A stretch of DNA of 64,000 nucleotides from Opitutaceae bacterium (GCA_024233285.1 JACKPU010000010.1:40943-104942); one strand, 5' to 3'. Positions 47,832 to 57,174 are shown, counted from the stretch's first letter. The notes: generated from the sequence alone by a model not told the origin. Translations and numbers: made by a program.

Positions 47832-49460
47832 TTACAGCGCGGCCTCCGGTTTGATTCGCAAGGTGACCTGAAAGCGCATCAGGCCCGGTCGGCTGGGATC
47901 AAACCGCTCGCGATTCACCGCCAGCACAAACGGCGATTCCTGCAGGGCCTTGAACAGCGCGCGCACCTTGGCATCCGCGTCGCCGGAATCAAGAAAACGC
48001 CCGGTCAGCGCCAGCTCCAGCTGCGAAGTCACTTCGCCGGACTCGGTTTCCGTTTCACCGACGACCGGCTCAAGACTGTCGAGCCAGACATCCTCCACCC
48101 CAGCAAAACGTTCCTGCAGATCGGTCAGCAACGCCACCCAGCCGTGCCGGCGGGCGGTCAAATCCTCAAACGCGGCGATGCGTTCGTTGAGTTCCCCCAA
48201 GCGCGTCAGATTATCGACATTGGCATCCACCAAGTGACGCAGCGGCCGAATCTGCGCGCTCAATCCGGCGGCTTCACTCAACTGCGCCGCGCGCACGGCC
48301 TGTTGTTTTAACAGCAGGGGCGCGGGTAGCAAAACCAACAGCGCGGCGATCGCGATCCACCACGGCAGCCGCTGACGGCGTTGACGCGCCTCGCGCTGTT
48401 CGGGCGGCAACAAATCCAGCACCCGGGCGTTTGCTTCCAGCGCGCCGCCGGCCAGCCCGGTGAGCACTGCAAGATCGCCGGCGCCGGCGTCGACCCCGCG
48501 GGCCGCGGCGGCATCGATTTTCAAGCTTGAGTCCGCCGGCAGCATCTCCACCGGCATACCGAGCTTGGCGGACAATCGCGCCGGCAGGCCCGTTGTCACC
48601 CCACCGCCACACACCCAAATTTTGCCCGGCGGCACCACACCGGGCTCACGCAGGTAGGCCAGACGCGAACGCTGAATCTCCAATTGCAACCGCTCCGTAA
48701 AATCATCCACCGCCGCTTGCACCGAATCGCGGGTGATCGCGTCACCATCGACCGGGGCGTTGCGCCCGAGCATCTGCTGTTTCAGCGCTTCCGCCTGGGT
48801 AAAATCGGTCTGCAGCTTTTCGGCGATCGCCGCCGTGATCGTATTCCCCCCGAGCGCGAGTGTGCGCAGATGAACCCCGCCACCACCGGTAAACACCAAC
48901 TGGGTGGAGCGGGCGCCAATCTTAACCGTGAGGACCGGTTCCTGGGTGCGCCGGCTAACCGCGCGCCAGAGCGCGATGTTTGCCGGTTCGCAGCCCACGA
49001 CCAACGGCCCGGCGGCTTGCACCGCCGTGCACAGCGATTCGATCACGGTCAGTCGGGCGGCACCCAGCAACAGCTCGGAGTCGACCCCGTCGTCGGCCAT
49101 CTCCAGATAGCCCCAAGAAACCTCCTCCAAGGGATACGGAATGTTTTGCGAGGCTTCGAACTGCGCCACCCGCGGACGTTTCTCGCGATCAACCGACGGG
49201 GTTTTGACCAGCTTGGTCAAAGCAAGATGGCCGGGCACGCTGATCACACACTCGGCCGCCCGCCATGGCTCACGCCGTAGCATCGTTTCGACCGCGCCCT
49301 GCAATTCATAACGCCAACGTGAATCGTCCGCCGGTTCGACGGTGAATTCCTCGCGGGCATAGCGCTCCAACCGCAACCATCCCGCAGCCGAGCGTGAAAA
49401 CAATCCCGCCGCGACATGCGACGCGCCGCAATCAAGGGCAAGGATGCGAATGCGCGACAT
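47832..49460 (-). CDS. PilM-like ATPase with a fused PilN-like part
   Basis: A 542-residue protein. Residues about 1-330 are an actin-like PilM fold (ILALDCGASHVAAGLFSR; CVISVPGHLALTKLVKTPS; VWVCGGG-type segment KIWVCGGGVTTGLPARLS). A membrane helix (WWIAIAALLVLLPAPLLLK, about 380-398) and a periplasmic coiled-coil plus alpha/beta domain (about 400-542) follow, as in PilN. PilM and PilN are separate in Pseudomonas; here one chain spans both. Matches Amuc_1101 in operon place. ATG 49460 is the sensible start. Confidence 0.85.
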   Translation of the reverse strand: MSRIRILALDCGASHVAAGLFSRSAAGWLRLERYAREEFTVEPADDSRWRYELQGAVETMLRREPWRAAECVISVPGHLALTKLVKTPSVDREKRPRVAQFEASQNIPYPLEEVSWGYLEMADDGVDSELLLGAARLTVIESLCTAVQAAGPLVVGCEPANIALWRAVSRRTQEPVLTVKIGARSTQLVFTGGGGVHLRTLALGGNTITAAIAEKLQTDFTQAEALKQQMLGRNAPVDGDAITRDSVQAAVDDFTERLQLEIQRSRLAYLREPGVVPPGKIWVCGGGVTTGLPARLSAKLGMPVEMLPADSSLKIDAAAARGVDAGAGDLAVLTGLAGGALEANARVLDLLPPEQREARQRRQRLPWWIAIAALLVLLPAPLLLKQQAVRAAQLSEAAGLSAQIRPLRHLVDANVDNLTRLGELNERIAAFEDLTARRHGWVALLTDLQERFAGVEDVWLDSLEPVVGETETESGEVTSQLELALTGRFLDSGDADAKVRALFKALQESPFVLAVNRERFDPSRPGLMRFQVTLRIKPEAAL

Positions 49461-49503
49461 GATCAGAGTGCGTTCACTGGCAGAATAGACCCGCGGCGCG
49501 ACC

Positions 49504-50127
49504 TCATCGCCACGCCTCCCGTCGGACAAACGTCGGGGTGGCCCGCGGATACGCTTCGCGAAACGGCGTCAGGTATTGCGGCTGCATCACCCCGTCGTTG
49601 GCGGTGCCTTCACTCGCGACTTTGTCACGAAAGCCGCGATAAACCTCGTCCGCTTCCAGCGTCGGTGAACGACGACCGATCACAGTTTCAGATTCCAGGC
49701 TTTCCCCGGTGACGGTCACGTCCCAATAGCCCGGCGCGCCGGCCAGCGCATCGCGTCGCACGATCTCCGGCGGCAAATAGAATCGCACATGAGTGCGGCC
49801 CGATACGAGGCCGACCAGTTCGGCCTGCGCGCGGAAAAACTGCCATTGGCGCGTGTTGCCCGGAGCCGGGCGCTCATAGCCGAGCATGGCGGTGACTCGC
49901 ACGCGTCCGGTCACCCGCCCGGTGGTGTTGGCTGCCGGTTGTGCGTCAATCTCCACGGCCATCTCCAGCCAGTTGTCGGTCGAACCATCCGGCGGACGCA
50001 AGGTCGCAAACCGCACATTGGACACCAGCGCTTTGTCCGCCGCGGCCAGCGCCGGTGCCGAACCCCAGCATAGGGTCGCGCACAAACCTAGCAGCGGGAG
50101 ACAGGTTTGAGTCAGGCGCGACGGCAT
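49504..50127 (-). CDS. Exported pilus-operon protein, Amuc_1102 type
   Basis: A 207-residue exported protein, first gene of the operon. A signal peptide (TCLPLLGLCATLCWGSAPALA) precedes a beta-rich body with alternating strands (NWLEMAVEIDAQPAANTTGR, VRVTAMLGYERPAP, THVRFYLPPEIVRRDALAG) and a polar C-terminus. Amuc_1102 of Akkermansia has the same place and size class. Function unknown; perhaps an OB-like or immunoglobulin-like subunit. It is divergent from the Nudix gene with about 70 bp between. Confidence 0.75.
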   Translation of the reverse strand: MPSRLTQTCLPLLGLCATLCWGSAPALAAADKALVSNVRFATLRPPDGSTDNWLEMAVEIDAQPAANTTGRVTGRVRVTAMLGYERPAPGNTRQWQFFRAQAELVGLVSGRTHVRFYLPPEIVRRDALAGAPGYWDVTVTGESLESETVIGRRSPTLEADEVYRGFRDKVASEGTANDGVMQPQYLTPFREAYPRATPTFVRREAWR

Positions 50128-50197
50128 GATTCTGAAAAACGTTGTCGAGGTCTCGGTCACCGTCACGCTCAAAACTTCACTCCTCCGTCTTTGCCAC

Positions 50198-50734
50198 ATG
50201 TCCACTGCCCTCACCTACAAGCTCGCCGTGCTCGTTTTCTTGGAAAACGAGGCCGGGGAGCATCTGTTGTTGCTTCGCGCGAAACCGCCCAATCAGGGCG
50301 TTTGGAGTCCCATCGGCGGCAAATTGGAGACCGCCCTCGGTGAATCGCCATTCGAATGCGCCGTGCGCGAGACCCAAGAGGAGACCGGATTTGCCATTAC
50401 GGCGGATGACCTGCACCTTTTCGCCATGATTGCCGAAAAGGCCTACGAGGGCGAATCGCACTGGCTGATGTTCCTGTTTCGCTGCCGCAAACCCATTTCC
50501 GATCTGCCCGCAACGATCAGCGAGGGGCAGTTCGGTTTCTTCTCGCGCGCGGCCATCAACGAACTGCCCGTGCCCGAAACCGACCGCAACGCGCTCTGGC
50601 CGATCTACGACCGCTACAAGGACCGCTTTGTGGCGCTCAAGGCCGACTGCGCCCCCGGCAAACCGGTCGCGGTAGAAATCGAACAGATCACCCCCTCCCC
50701 CGTGCCCCCGCCGGTCGGACCCGCCGAAGACTAA
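50198..50734 (+). CDS. Nudix hydrolase
   Basis: A 178-residue cytosolic Nudix protein (diphosphate hydrolase on a nucleoside-linked substrate). The Nudix box GGKLETALGESPFECAVRET followed by QEETGF keeps REXXEE but has two extra residues between the first glycines and the GES turn compared with the usual spacing, so the box is slightly unusual. The 60 C-terminal residues are Pro-rich. ATG 50198 is chosen over an upstream in-frame ATG at 50126 that overlaps the divergent gene. Substrate unknown. It stands 62 bp ahead of the pyruvate dehydrogenase operon. Confidence 0.85.
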   Translation: MSTALTYKLAVLVFLENEAGEHLLLLRAKPPNQGVWSPIGGKLETALGESPFECAVRETQEETGFAITADDLHLFAMIAEKAYEGESHWLMFLFRCRKPISDLPATISEGQFGFFSRAAINELPVPETDRNALWPIYDRYKDRFVALKADCAPGKPVAVEIEQITPSPVPPPVGPAED

Positions 50735-50796
50735 ACACTTGATTTCCAGCGGGGCCGGCAGAATCTCTTCCCTTTAACCTGAAAGGACTCGTCACC

Positions 50797-51876
50797 TTGA
50801 GTAAGACCACGAACGCCAAACCGAAAGCCAAAGAGGCCGATTCCGCCTCCGCCGCGATCAACCAACAGCTCTCCAAGGAACAGAAGATCGAACTGTTCCG
50901 CACGATGATGCGCATCCGTCGCTTCGAGGAACGCAGTCTGCGCGCCTACCAAGCCAAGAAGATCGGCGGCTTCCTCCACCTTTACATCGGCCAGGAAGCC
51001 GTGGCCGTGGGCTGTTGCTCTCTCATGGGCAAGGACGACCACGTCATCACCGCCTATCGCGATCACGGTCACGCCATTGCCGTCGGCATGGGCATGAACG
51101 AGCAGATGGCCGAGCTGTTTGGCAAAGCCACCGGTTGTTCCAAGGGCAAGGGCGGCTCAATGCACTTCTTCGCCCCCGATCGCAACTATTGGGGCGGTCA
51201 CGGCATCGTCGGTGGCCAGATCCCGCTCGGCGTCGGCCTCGCTTACGGCATCAAATACAAGGGCCTCAAAGGCGCCGCCATGGCGTTCATGGGCGACGGT
51301 GCGGTCAACCAAGGCGCCGTCCACGAAGCTTATAACCTCGCCGCCCTCTGGCAATTGCCGGTGATCTTCGTGATCGAAAACAACGGCTATTCGATGGGCA
51401 CCAGCCAATCGCGTTCCTCTGCCGGCGAACTCGCCAAGCGCGCCGAGGGTTACAACATGGCGTGGGATACCTGCGACGGCCACGACATCTACACCGTCCG
51501 GGCCACCATGGACAAATACCTCAAGCTCGCCCGCGAGAAATCCGCGCCGGCCGTCATCGAAGTGCGCACCTACCGCTATCGCGGCCACTCTGTCGCCGAT
51601 CCGGACAACACTTATCGCACCAAGGACGAGGTGGAGGAATACCGCCGCACCAAGGATCCGATCCAGAATTTCCAAAGCCGGCTCCTGGCCGAAAAGGTTT
51701 TGACCGAGGCCACCATCAAGGAGATCGACCAGGCCGCCCGTGCCGAGGCCGAATCGTCCATTGAATTCGCCGAAGCCAGCCCGTGGCCCACCGTCGAGGA
51801 CATCCAGCGCGACGTTTACTGGGAAGCAGACAATCCGTCCAAGCGCACCTCCGCCGGGCGCCTCTTCTTCGACTGA
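50797..51876 (+). CDS. pdhA: Pyruvate dehydrogenase E1 component, alpha subunit
   Basis: A 359-residue E1 alpha of the heterotetrameric pyruvate dehydrogenase, decarboxylating pyruvate with thiamine diphosphate. The TPP/magnesium motif is GDGAVNQGAVHEAYNL ending VIENNGYSM, and the phosphorylation-loop-like RYRGHSVADPDNTYRTKDE is present. The start is a TTG at 50797 with AAAGGA ten bases upstream; the next in-frame methionine would cut conserved sequence. The N-terminus is Lys/Ala-rich and low complexity. pdhB follows after 18 bp. Confidence 0.96.
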   Translation: MSKTTNAKPKAKEADSASAAINQQLSKEQKIELFRTMMRIRRFEERSLRAYQAKKIGGFLHLYIGQEAVAVGCCSLMGKDDHVITAYRDHGHAIAVGMGMNEQMAELFGKATGCSKGKGGSMHFFAPDRNYWGGHGIVGGQIPLGVGLAYGIKYKGLKGAAMAFMGDGAVNQGAVHEAYNLAALWQLPVIFVIENNGYSMGTSQSRSSAGELAKRAEGYNMAWDTCDGHDIYTVRATMDKYLKLAREKSAPAVIEVRTYRYRGHSVADPDNTYRTKDEVEEYRRTKDPIQNFQSRLLAEKVLTEATIKEIDQAARAEAESSIEFAEASPWPTVEDIQRDVYWEADNPSKRTSAGRLFFD

Positions 51877-51894
51877 TTTCAACTCATCTTCACT

Positions 51895-52872
51895 GTGCCA
51901 ATCATCACTTACCGCGAAGCCGTCCGGCATGCCCTCGCCGAGGAAATCGAGCGCGACGAAAACGTTGTGCTCCTGGGCGAAGAAGTCGGCCAGTTCAACG
52001 GCTCCTATAAAGTCTCCGAAGGCCTGCTCGAAAAATACGGCCCCAAGCGCATCGTCGACACTCCGATCTCCGAAGCCGGTTTCATCGGCATGGGCATCGG
52101 CGCGTCAATGCTCGGCGTCCGCCCCGTCATGGAACTCATGTTCTGGAGTTTCTACTCGGTGGCCTTCGACCAGATTCTCAATAATGCCGCCAACGTCCGT
52201 TACATGTCCGGCGGTTTGATCAACTGCCCGATCGTCATCCGCGGCCCGGCGAACGGCGGCACCAATGTCGGCGCCACCCACTCGCACACCCCGGAGAACG
52301 TGCTCGCCAACCACCCAGGCGTGAAAGTCGTCGTGCCCGCCACGCCCTACGACGCCAAGGGCCTGCTCAAGTCCGCCATTCGTGACAACGACCCGGTGTT
52401 CTTCCTCGAGAACACCATGCTTTACGGCGAAAAAGGCGAAGTGCCGGATGGCGAATATCTCATTCCACTCGGTCAGGCCGACGTGAAGCGTGAAGGCACC
52501 GATCTCACCATCGTGACCTATGGCCGCTGTGTCTTACACTCGCTCAAGGCCGCCGAGATTCTCGAAAAGGAACACGAGATCTCCGTCGAAGTCGTCGACC
52601 TGCGCTCCATCCGCCCGCTCGACATCGACACGGTGCTCGCCTCGGTTGCCAAGACCCACCGCGTGCTCATCGTCGAAGAGCAAAAGCCCTTCGCCAGCGT
52701 CGCGACCCAACTGACCTACATGATCCAGTCCGAAGCCTTCGACGAACTCGACGCGCCGATCAAGCGCCTCTCGACCGTCGATGCCCCGGCGATCTACAGC
52801 CCGCCGGTCGAAATCGAACAGCTGCCCAACCCGCAACGCGTCCTCAAAGCCGCGCTCGAAGTTCTCGCTTAA
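51895..52872 (+). CDS. pdhB: Pyruvate dehydrogenase E1 component, beta subunit
   Basis: A 325-residue E1 beta. It opens MPIITYREAVRHALAEEIER and shows VVLLGEEVGQFNGSYKV, DTPISEAGFIGMGIGASMLG and the C-terminal RSIRPLDIDTVLASVAKTHR, all typical. The start is GTG at 51895. It is 18 bp after pdhA and 26 bp before the E2 gene in one operon. Confidence 0.97.
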   Translation: MPIITYREAVRHALAEEIERDENVVLLGEEVGQFNGSYKVSEGLLEKYGPKRIVDTPISEAGFIGMGIGASMLGVRPVMELMFWSFYSVAFDQILNNAANVRYMSGGLINCPIVIRGPANGGTNVGATHSHTPENVLANHPGVKVVVPATPYDAKGLLKSAIRDNDPVFFLENTMLYGEKGEVPDGEYLIPLGQADVKREGTDLTIVTYGRCVLHSLKAAEILEKEHEISVEVVDLRSIRPLDIDTVLASVAKTHRVLIVEEQKPFASVATQLTYMIQSEAFDELDAPIKRLSTVDAPAIYSPPVEIEQLPNPQRVLKAALEVLA

Positions 52873-52898
52873 TCTCCAATCCTCCAATCTCCGCTCCC

Positions 52899-54224
52899 AT
52901 GGCCGACATAATCGAAATGCCCAAACTCAGCGACACCATGACGGTGGGCACGCTGGTCAAATGGCTCAAAAAGGAAGGCGACACCGTTGCCAACGGCGAC
53001 ATGCTTGCCGAAGTCGAAACCGACAAGGCCACGATGGAGCTGGAGTGCTTCTTTGACGGCACGCTGTTGAAGATCTTCGCCGACGCCGGCGCCCAAGTTG
53101 AGATTGGCGCCCCGCTTTGCGCGATCGGTGAAAAGGGCGAAAAAGTCGAGGCGCCGGCCAAGAAGAGCGCCCCCCCCGCCGAAGCAAAGCAGGAGGAGAA
53201 AAAGGCAGAACCCAAGGCCGAGGAAAAACCTGCCGAGGAAAAAAAAACCGAACCCAAGGCGGAAAAGCCGGCCTCGCAACCGGCGGAAGCGCCCAAGGAG
53301 ACCGTCACCTCCAGCCGCGTGAAGATTTCCCCGCTCGCCAAGAAACTGGCGGCCGAAAAAGGCATCGATTACAGCAACGTCAAGGGCACCGGTCCCGGCG
53401 GGCGCATTGTGCGCGCCGACATCCTGGCGGCGGAAAAGAATCCGCCCGCGCCAAAGGCCGCTCCCGCCGCCGGCGGTGGCAAGCCCGCCAAGCCGTCCTG
53501 GCCGTGGCGTTCCGCGTTCGACAAATCCCCGATTCAGGCTGAAGGCACCGCCGCGCTTTCCAACATGCGCGCGACCATCGCCAAGCGCCTCGTCGAATCC
53601 AAGACCCAACTGCCGCACTTTTATCTCGAAATTGAAGTCGACGCCGCGCCGCTCAACGCCCTGCGCGAACAGCTCAACGCCGGCCTCGGCAACGACGGCG
53701 TGCGCGTATCGGTCAACGACCTCATCCTCAAGGCCGCCGCGCTCGCCTTGCGCGCAGTGCCCGCCGTCAATTGCTCGTGGACCGACTCAGGAATCAAGGC
53801 TCATGCCAGCACGCATGTGTCCTTCGCCGTCGCGATTGAAGACGGCTTGATCACCCCGGTCATCAAGGACACCGACAAGAAAACAGTCTTCGAAATCAGC
53901 ACCGAGGCGAAGGACATGGCCAAGCGCGCCAAGGCCAAGAAGCTCGCCCCGGCCGAGTTCACCGGCGGCACGTTCTGTGTCTCGAATCTCGGCATGATGG
54001 GCATCTCCCGTTTCAGCGCGATCATCAACCCGCCGAACGCCGCGATCCTCGCCGTCGGCACGACCGAGAAAAAGCCGGTCGTCGTGAAGGATCAGATTGT
54101 CATCGGCGAACGCATGGCCCTCACCCTTTCCTGCGATCACCGCGTGGTCGACGGCGCCGTCGGCGCCCAGTTCCTCAACGCGATCAAGGCCCACCTCGAG
54201 ACGCCGGCGTTGCTGCTGCTCTGA
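52899..54224 (+). CDS. pdhC: Pyruvate dehydrogenase E2 (dihydrolipoamide acetyltransferase)
   Basis: A 441-residue E2 core. One lipoyl domain (about 1-77, lipoyl Lys in VETDKATMELE), a Lys/Glu/Ala/Pro-rich swinging linker (about 85-135), an E1/E3-binding domain (about 140-175, ISPLAKKLAAEKGIDYSNVK) and the acetyltransferase domain (about 215-441) with the catalytic HRVVDGAVGAQFLNA near the end. A single lipoyl domain is the short form. The linker is coded by a purine-rich run. The E3 (lpd) gene is not in the window. The next sequence is a repeat and a convergent gene. Confidence 0.96.
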   Translation: MADIIEMPKLSDTMTVGTLVKWLKKEGDTVANGDMLAEVETDKATMELECFFDGTLLKIFADAGAQVEIGAPLCAIGEKGEKVEAPAKKSAPPAEAKQEEKKAEPKAEEKPAEEKKTEPKAEKPASQPAEAPKETVTSSRVKISPLAKKLAAEKGIDYSNVKGTGPGGRIVRADILAAEKNPPAPKAAPAAGGGKPAKPSWPWRSAFDKSPIQAEGTAALSNMRATIAKRLVESKTQLPHFYLEIEVDAAPLNALREQLNAGLGNDGVRVSVNDLILKAAALALRAVPAVNCSWTDSGIKAHASTHVSFAVAIEDGLITPVIKDTDKKTVFEISTEAKDMAKRAKAKKLAPAEFTGGTFCVSNLGMMGISRFSAIINPPNAAILAVGTTEKKPVVVKDQIVIGERMALTLSCDHRVVDGAVGAQFLNAIKAHLETPALLLL

Positions 54225-54235
54225 TTGCCTTTGTT

Positions 54236-54266
54236 TTAACGCAGAGCACACAGAGCGCTCAGAGAG
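54236..54266 (+). repeat. ACGCAGAG-family repeat, copy 1
   Basis: TTAACGCAGAGCACACAGAG and 11 further bases, repeats of a CRCAGAG-type unit. It overlaps the end of the kelch-like gene, supplying its last codons and TGA stop. Four other copies lie at 57175, 57621, 62521 and 63815. Confidence 0.75.
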
Positions 54267-55209
54267 TTAGGGCTGTCCCGTCGGCGAAGAAATCTGCCGG
54301 CAATTGCAGACTCCAGACCTCGTTGTTCACGGGGCGCGCGTGCCCGGCGGCAAGGATGATCTGATCACGGTGCGAAAAGGCCGCCTGGGCATGCCGGGGT
54401 GACCAGATTCGATCCGACTCGATCCGGGACCAGTCTTGGCCATTCGCAGAAAACCACACGTCACCGAGATTGGTGACCGTCTGATCGACTCCAGCCATGA
54501 TCCACATCCGATCGCGATGCACCACCGCCGAATGCCAGAGACGGGGAGCCCAAGGCGCCTCGCTCGTGACCTCGGTCCAGTGCTCGCCATCCTCCGAGCA
54601 CCACACGTCGTTGTGGGTTCGCACTTCGGGAAACCGGGCCCCGCCGCCCAGCACCCAGATCTTGTCCGCAAACACCAGCGCCCGATGGTGGGCTCGCGCC
54701 GCCCAAGGGGCATGCTCAGTTACACAGGTCCAATCCCGTCCATTCGTCGTCGACCAGACATCGTTGTGCAACGTGCGGGCGGAATCTTCGTAGAAATTCT
54801 CCGTGCCGCCGAGGACCCACATGCGGCCTTTGAAAACCACATGGGCCGCCGATACCCGCGGACACCAACCGGCGGCCGCGCATTCCAAGGTCCATTCGAC
54901 GCCATCGGGTGATGACCAGACGGCGTTGCTGTTCTCGGCCCCGGGCAGTTTTCTGCCGCCCATCATCCAGAGTCGATCCTGATAAACCAAAGTGACCGGC
55001 AGGTCGCTGTGCGCCCACGGCGCTGCCGCCGTGGCGCAGGCCCAATTGACCCCATCAGGTGAGTGCCAGACATCGCGCGGATTGGCCGTCTTCGGCGTAA
55101 ACCACCCGCCCAGAATCCATAATTCGTCCCGAAAAACCTCGTAGCCTTGCGAATCTCGCGCCTGCCAAGGCGCCTGCTGGTTTAGACACTGCCAATCCGG
55201 TGCACGCAT
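54259..55209 (-). CDS. Kelch-like six-unit beta-propeller protein
   Basis: A 316-residue protein made of six similar units of about 48 residues, each with a [D/G][R/K]xWxxGG turn (ELWILGG, RLWMMGG, RMWVLGG, KIWVLGG, RMWIMAG, QIILAAG) and a DVWxSxDGxxW strand (DVWHSPDGVNW, AVWSSPDGVEW, DVWSTTNGRDW, DVWCSEDGEHW, DVWFSANGQDW). The N-terminal DWQCLNQQAPW closes the ring. This would be a six-bladed kelch/galactose-oxidase-like propeller. No signal peptide is visible, so it is probably cytosolic unless the true start differs. Function unknown. It follows the phosphohexomutase on the same strand after 4 bp. Confidence 0.8.
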   Translation of the reverse strand: MRAPDWQCLNQQAPWQARDSQGYEVFRDELWILGGWFTPKTANPRDVWHSPDGVNWACATAAAPWAHSDLPVTLVYQDRLWMMGGRKLPGAENSNAVWSSPDGVEWTLECAAAGWCPRVSAAHVVFKGRMWVLGGTENFYEDSARTLHNDVWSTTNGRDWTCVTEHAPWAARAHHRALVFADKIWVLGGGARFPEVRTHNDVWCSEDGEHWTEVTSEAPWAPRLWHSAVVHRDRMWIMAGVDQTVTNLGDVWFSANGQDWSRIESDRIWSPRHAQAAFSHRDQIILAAGHARPVNNEVWSLQLPADFFADGTALTL

Positions 55210-55213
55210 CGAT

Positions 55214-57163
55214 CTAGGATTCCGCCCGTCGCTTCGCGTCCGCCTCGATTAACGTGATGAGGCCCTCAAGCGTTTCGCGAGTCTTGGCCTTCACCGCTGG
55301 CAGCTCTTCCGCGCTGCCAACCTTGGCGCTGGCGAACAGATAGAACTTCATCTTCGGCTCCGTCCCGCTGCCACGGGCGGCAAAGCTGTAGCCATTGCTG
55401 AGCGTCACAAAATACAGGTCCTGCTTCGGAATCAGCTCGCCGTCGGCATCGCGAATGTCCTGCCGCCCGAAGTCCTCAAACTTGGTCACCGTCACGTCGC
55501 CGAAATCCTGCGGCGGATGCGCCCGGTAGGTTTCGAGGATGCGCTTGATCTTCGCATTACCGCTGGCGCCTTCGTAGTAGAGATTGATCACGCCTTCGAG
55601 GAAGAACCCGTATTTCAGGTAAATCTCGTCGAGGAACTCACTGGCGGTGACTCCGCGCTCCTTCAATGAAGCGCAGAGCTCGGCGAACATGAGACAGGCG
55701 GAGTTGCCGTCCTTGTCGCGCAGGTAGTCGTTCGGCAGATAGCCGTAACTTTCCTCGGTGCCGAACGCGTAGAACGTCGCGTGTTTTTGCAGCAGCTTGG
55801 CGCGCTCAGGAAAGGACAAGGCCGCCACATCGACGTCAGCGCCGACCGCCTTGAGCATCTGTTCCTCGTAGCCGCGCTGCTTGGCGGCGATCCATTTGAA
55901 CCCGGTCAACGTATTGATGACTTTCACGCCGTGACCTTCACCGATTGCGTCCTGCAGCCGCGTGGTCACGAAGGTTTTGACGATGGCCACGCGATCCGAA
56001 CCGGCGGCCGGAATCAGTCCAAGCTCCTTGTATTTGGCCAGACGGTATTCCGTAAGCAGGGATCCAATCTGGTTGCCCGTGAGCAGCTCCATTTTCCCTT
56101 CGCGATTGCGCACCGCCACGCCCATGCGGTCGGCGTCCGGATCGGTCGCCAACACCACGTCGGCACCTTCCTTCTCGGCCAAGGCCACGCCTTGGGCCAG
56201 CGCCTCGGCGTTTTCCGGGTTGGGCGATTTGACCGTCGGAAAACGCGCGTCGAACTCCAGCTGCGCCGGCACCGGAGTGACGTCGCAACCGGCATGGATC
56301 AGCAGCGGCAGCGAATGCACCGCACCGGTGCCGTGGATATTGGTGAACACGACTTTGAGCTTGGCGCGCTTGACCACGGCGGGATCCAACAAGGCGGTCG
56401 TCGCCGCCGCGAGATAGTCATCATCGGCCTCACGCCCCAAGGTCACCACCCCCGAAATATCCACGGACAAATACCGGCCGAGCTCACTGAGCGGCACGGC
56501 GTTGACGCAATCAACGATGCCCTTGTCATGCGGCGGCACCACTTGGGCGCCGTCGTCGAAGTAGGCCTTGAATCCATTGTCGTGCGGCGGATTGTGACTC
56601 GCCGTGATAACGACGCCGGCATGCGCCTTGAGATCGCGCACGGCGAAACTCAATTGGGGCGTCGGTCGCGGACCGTCGAAAATATACGCCGCGCCCCCGA
56701 GCTTGCTCCACGTTGAAGCCGCGAGTTCGCAAAAGTGGCGGGAGAAATTGCGCACGTCATGCGCGATGACGAGCTTGGGCGCCGCCGTTTCGCCGCGACC
56801 ATCGCGATACTGCTTGGTATAACGATACAGCCCGATCACCGCGCGAATGAGCGTGAAGTCGTTGAGCACGTTGCTGCCGATCGCGGCATGCGCGGGCGCG
56901 GCGTCGGCCGGTGCCTCCCCTTGCTCGGCCTTCGTCCGCACGCGGCCGATGGTGCGACCACGCATGCCGCCCGTGCCGAACGCCAGATAAGTGTAAAAGC
57001 GATCGTTCAGTTCGGACCACTCCCCGGCCTCGACCAATTCGGCTATGCTGTCCTTGGTCCACGCCGGGAAATCGGCGGCGAGGAAAGCCCGCAGATTTTC
57101 CACCGCGGAGGACATGAGTTGGCCGGCGGCACCGGCGGCTTCGATTTTTTCGAGAATCGTCAT
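55214..57163 (-). CDS. Alpha-D-phosphohexomutase (phosphoglucomutase/phosphomannomutase)
   Basis: A 649-residue phosphosugar mutase interconverting 1- and 6-phosphates. The phosphoserine loop is VVITASHNPPHDNGFKAYF, the magnesium loop ATDPDADRMGVAV, the sugar-binding loop FGTEESYGYL, and the phosphate-binding end is RGSGTEPKMKFY. The length and the N-terminal region fit the PgcA/ManB-like long type rather than E. coli Pgm. ATG 57163 is used. Glucose-1-phosphate from it would feed glgC and the pyrophosphorylase at 57659-59080. Confidence 0.93.
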   Translation of the reverse strand: MTILEKIEAAGAAGQLMSSAVENLRAFLAADFPAWTKDSIAELVEAGEWSELNDRFYTYLAFGTGGMRGRTIGRVRTKAEQGEAPADAAPAHAAIGSNVLNDFTLIRAVIGLYRYTKQYRDGRGETAAPKLVIAHDVRNFSRHFCELAASTWSKLGGAAYIFDGPRPTPQLSFAVRDLKAHAGVVITASHNPPHDNGFKAYFDDGAQVVPPHDKGIVDCVNAVPLSELGRYLSVDISGVVTLGREADDDYLAAATTALLDPAVVKRAKLKVVFTNIHGTGAVHSLPLLIHAGCDVTPVPAQLEFDARFPTVKSPNPENAEALAQGVALAEKEGADVVLATDPDADRMGVAVRNREGKMELLTGNQIGSLLTEYRLAKYKELGLIPAAGSDRVAIVKTFVTTRLQDAIGEGHGVKVINTLTGFKWIAAKQRGYEEQMLKAVGADVDVAALSFPERAKLLQKHATFYAFGTEESYGYLPNDYLRDKDGNSACLMFAELCASLKERGVTASEFLDEIYLKYGFFLEGVINLYYEGASGNAKIKRILETYRAHPPQDFGDVTVTKFEDFGRQDIRDADGELIPKQDLYFVTLSNGYSFAARGSGTEPKMKFYLFASAKVGSAEELPAVKAKTRETLEGLITLIEADAKRRAES

Positions 57164-57174
57164 GAGCAATTAAG

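Noticed and set aside
50126..50197. Upstream ATG extension of the Nudix gene
   Set aside because: The added residues do not resemble the family and the ATG overlaps the start of the divergent pilus operon; ATG 50198 is a better start.
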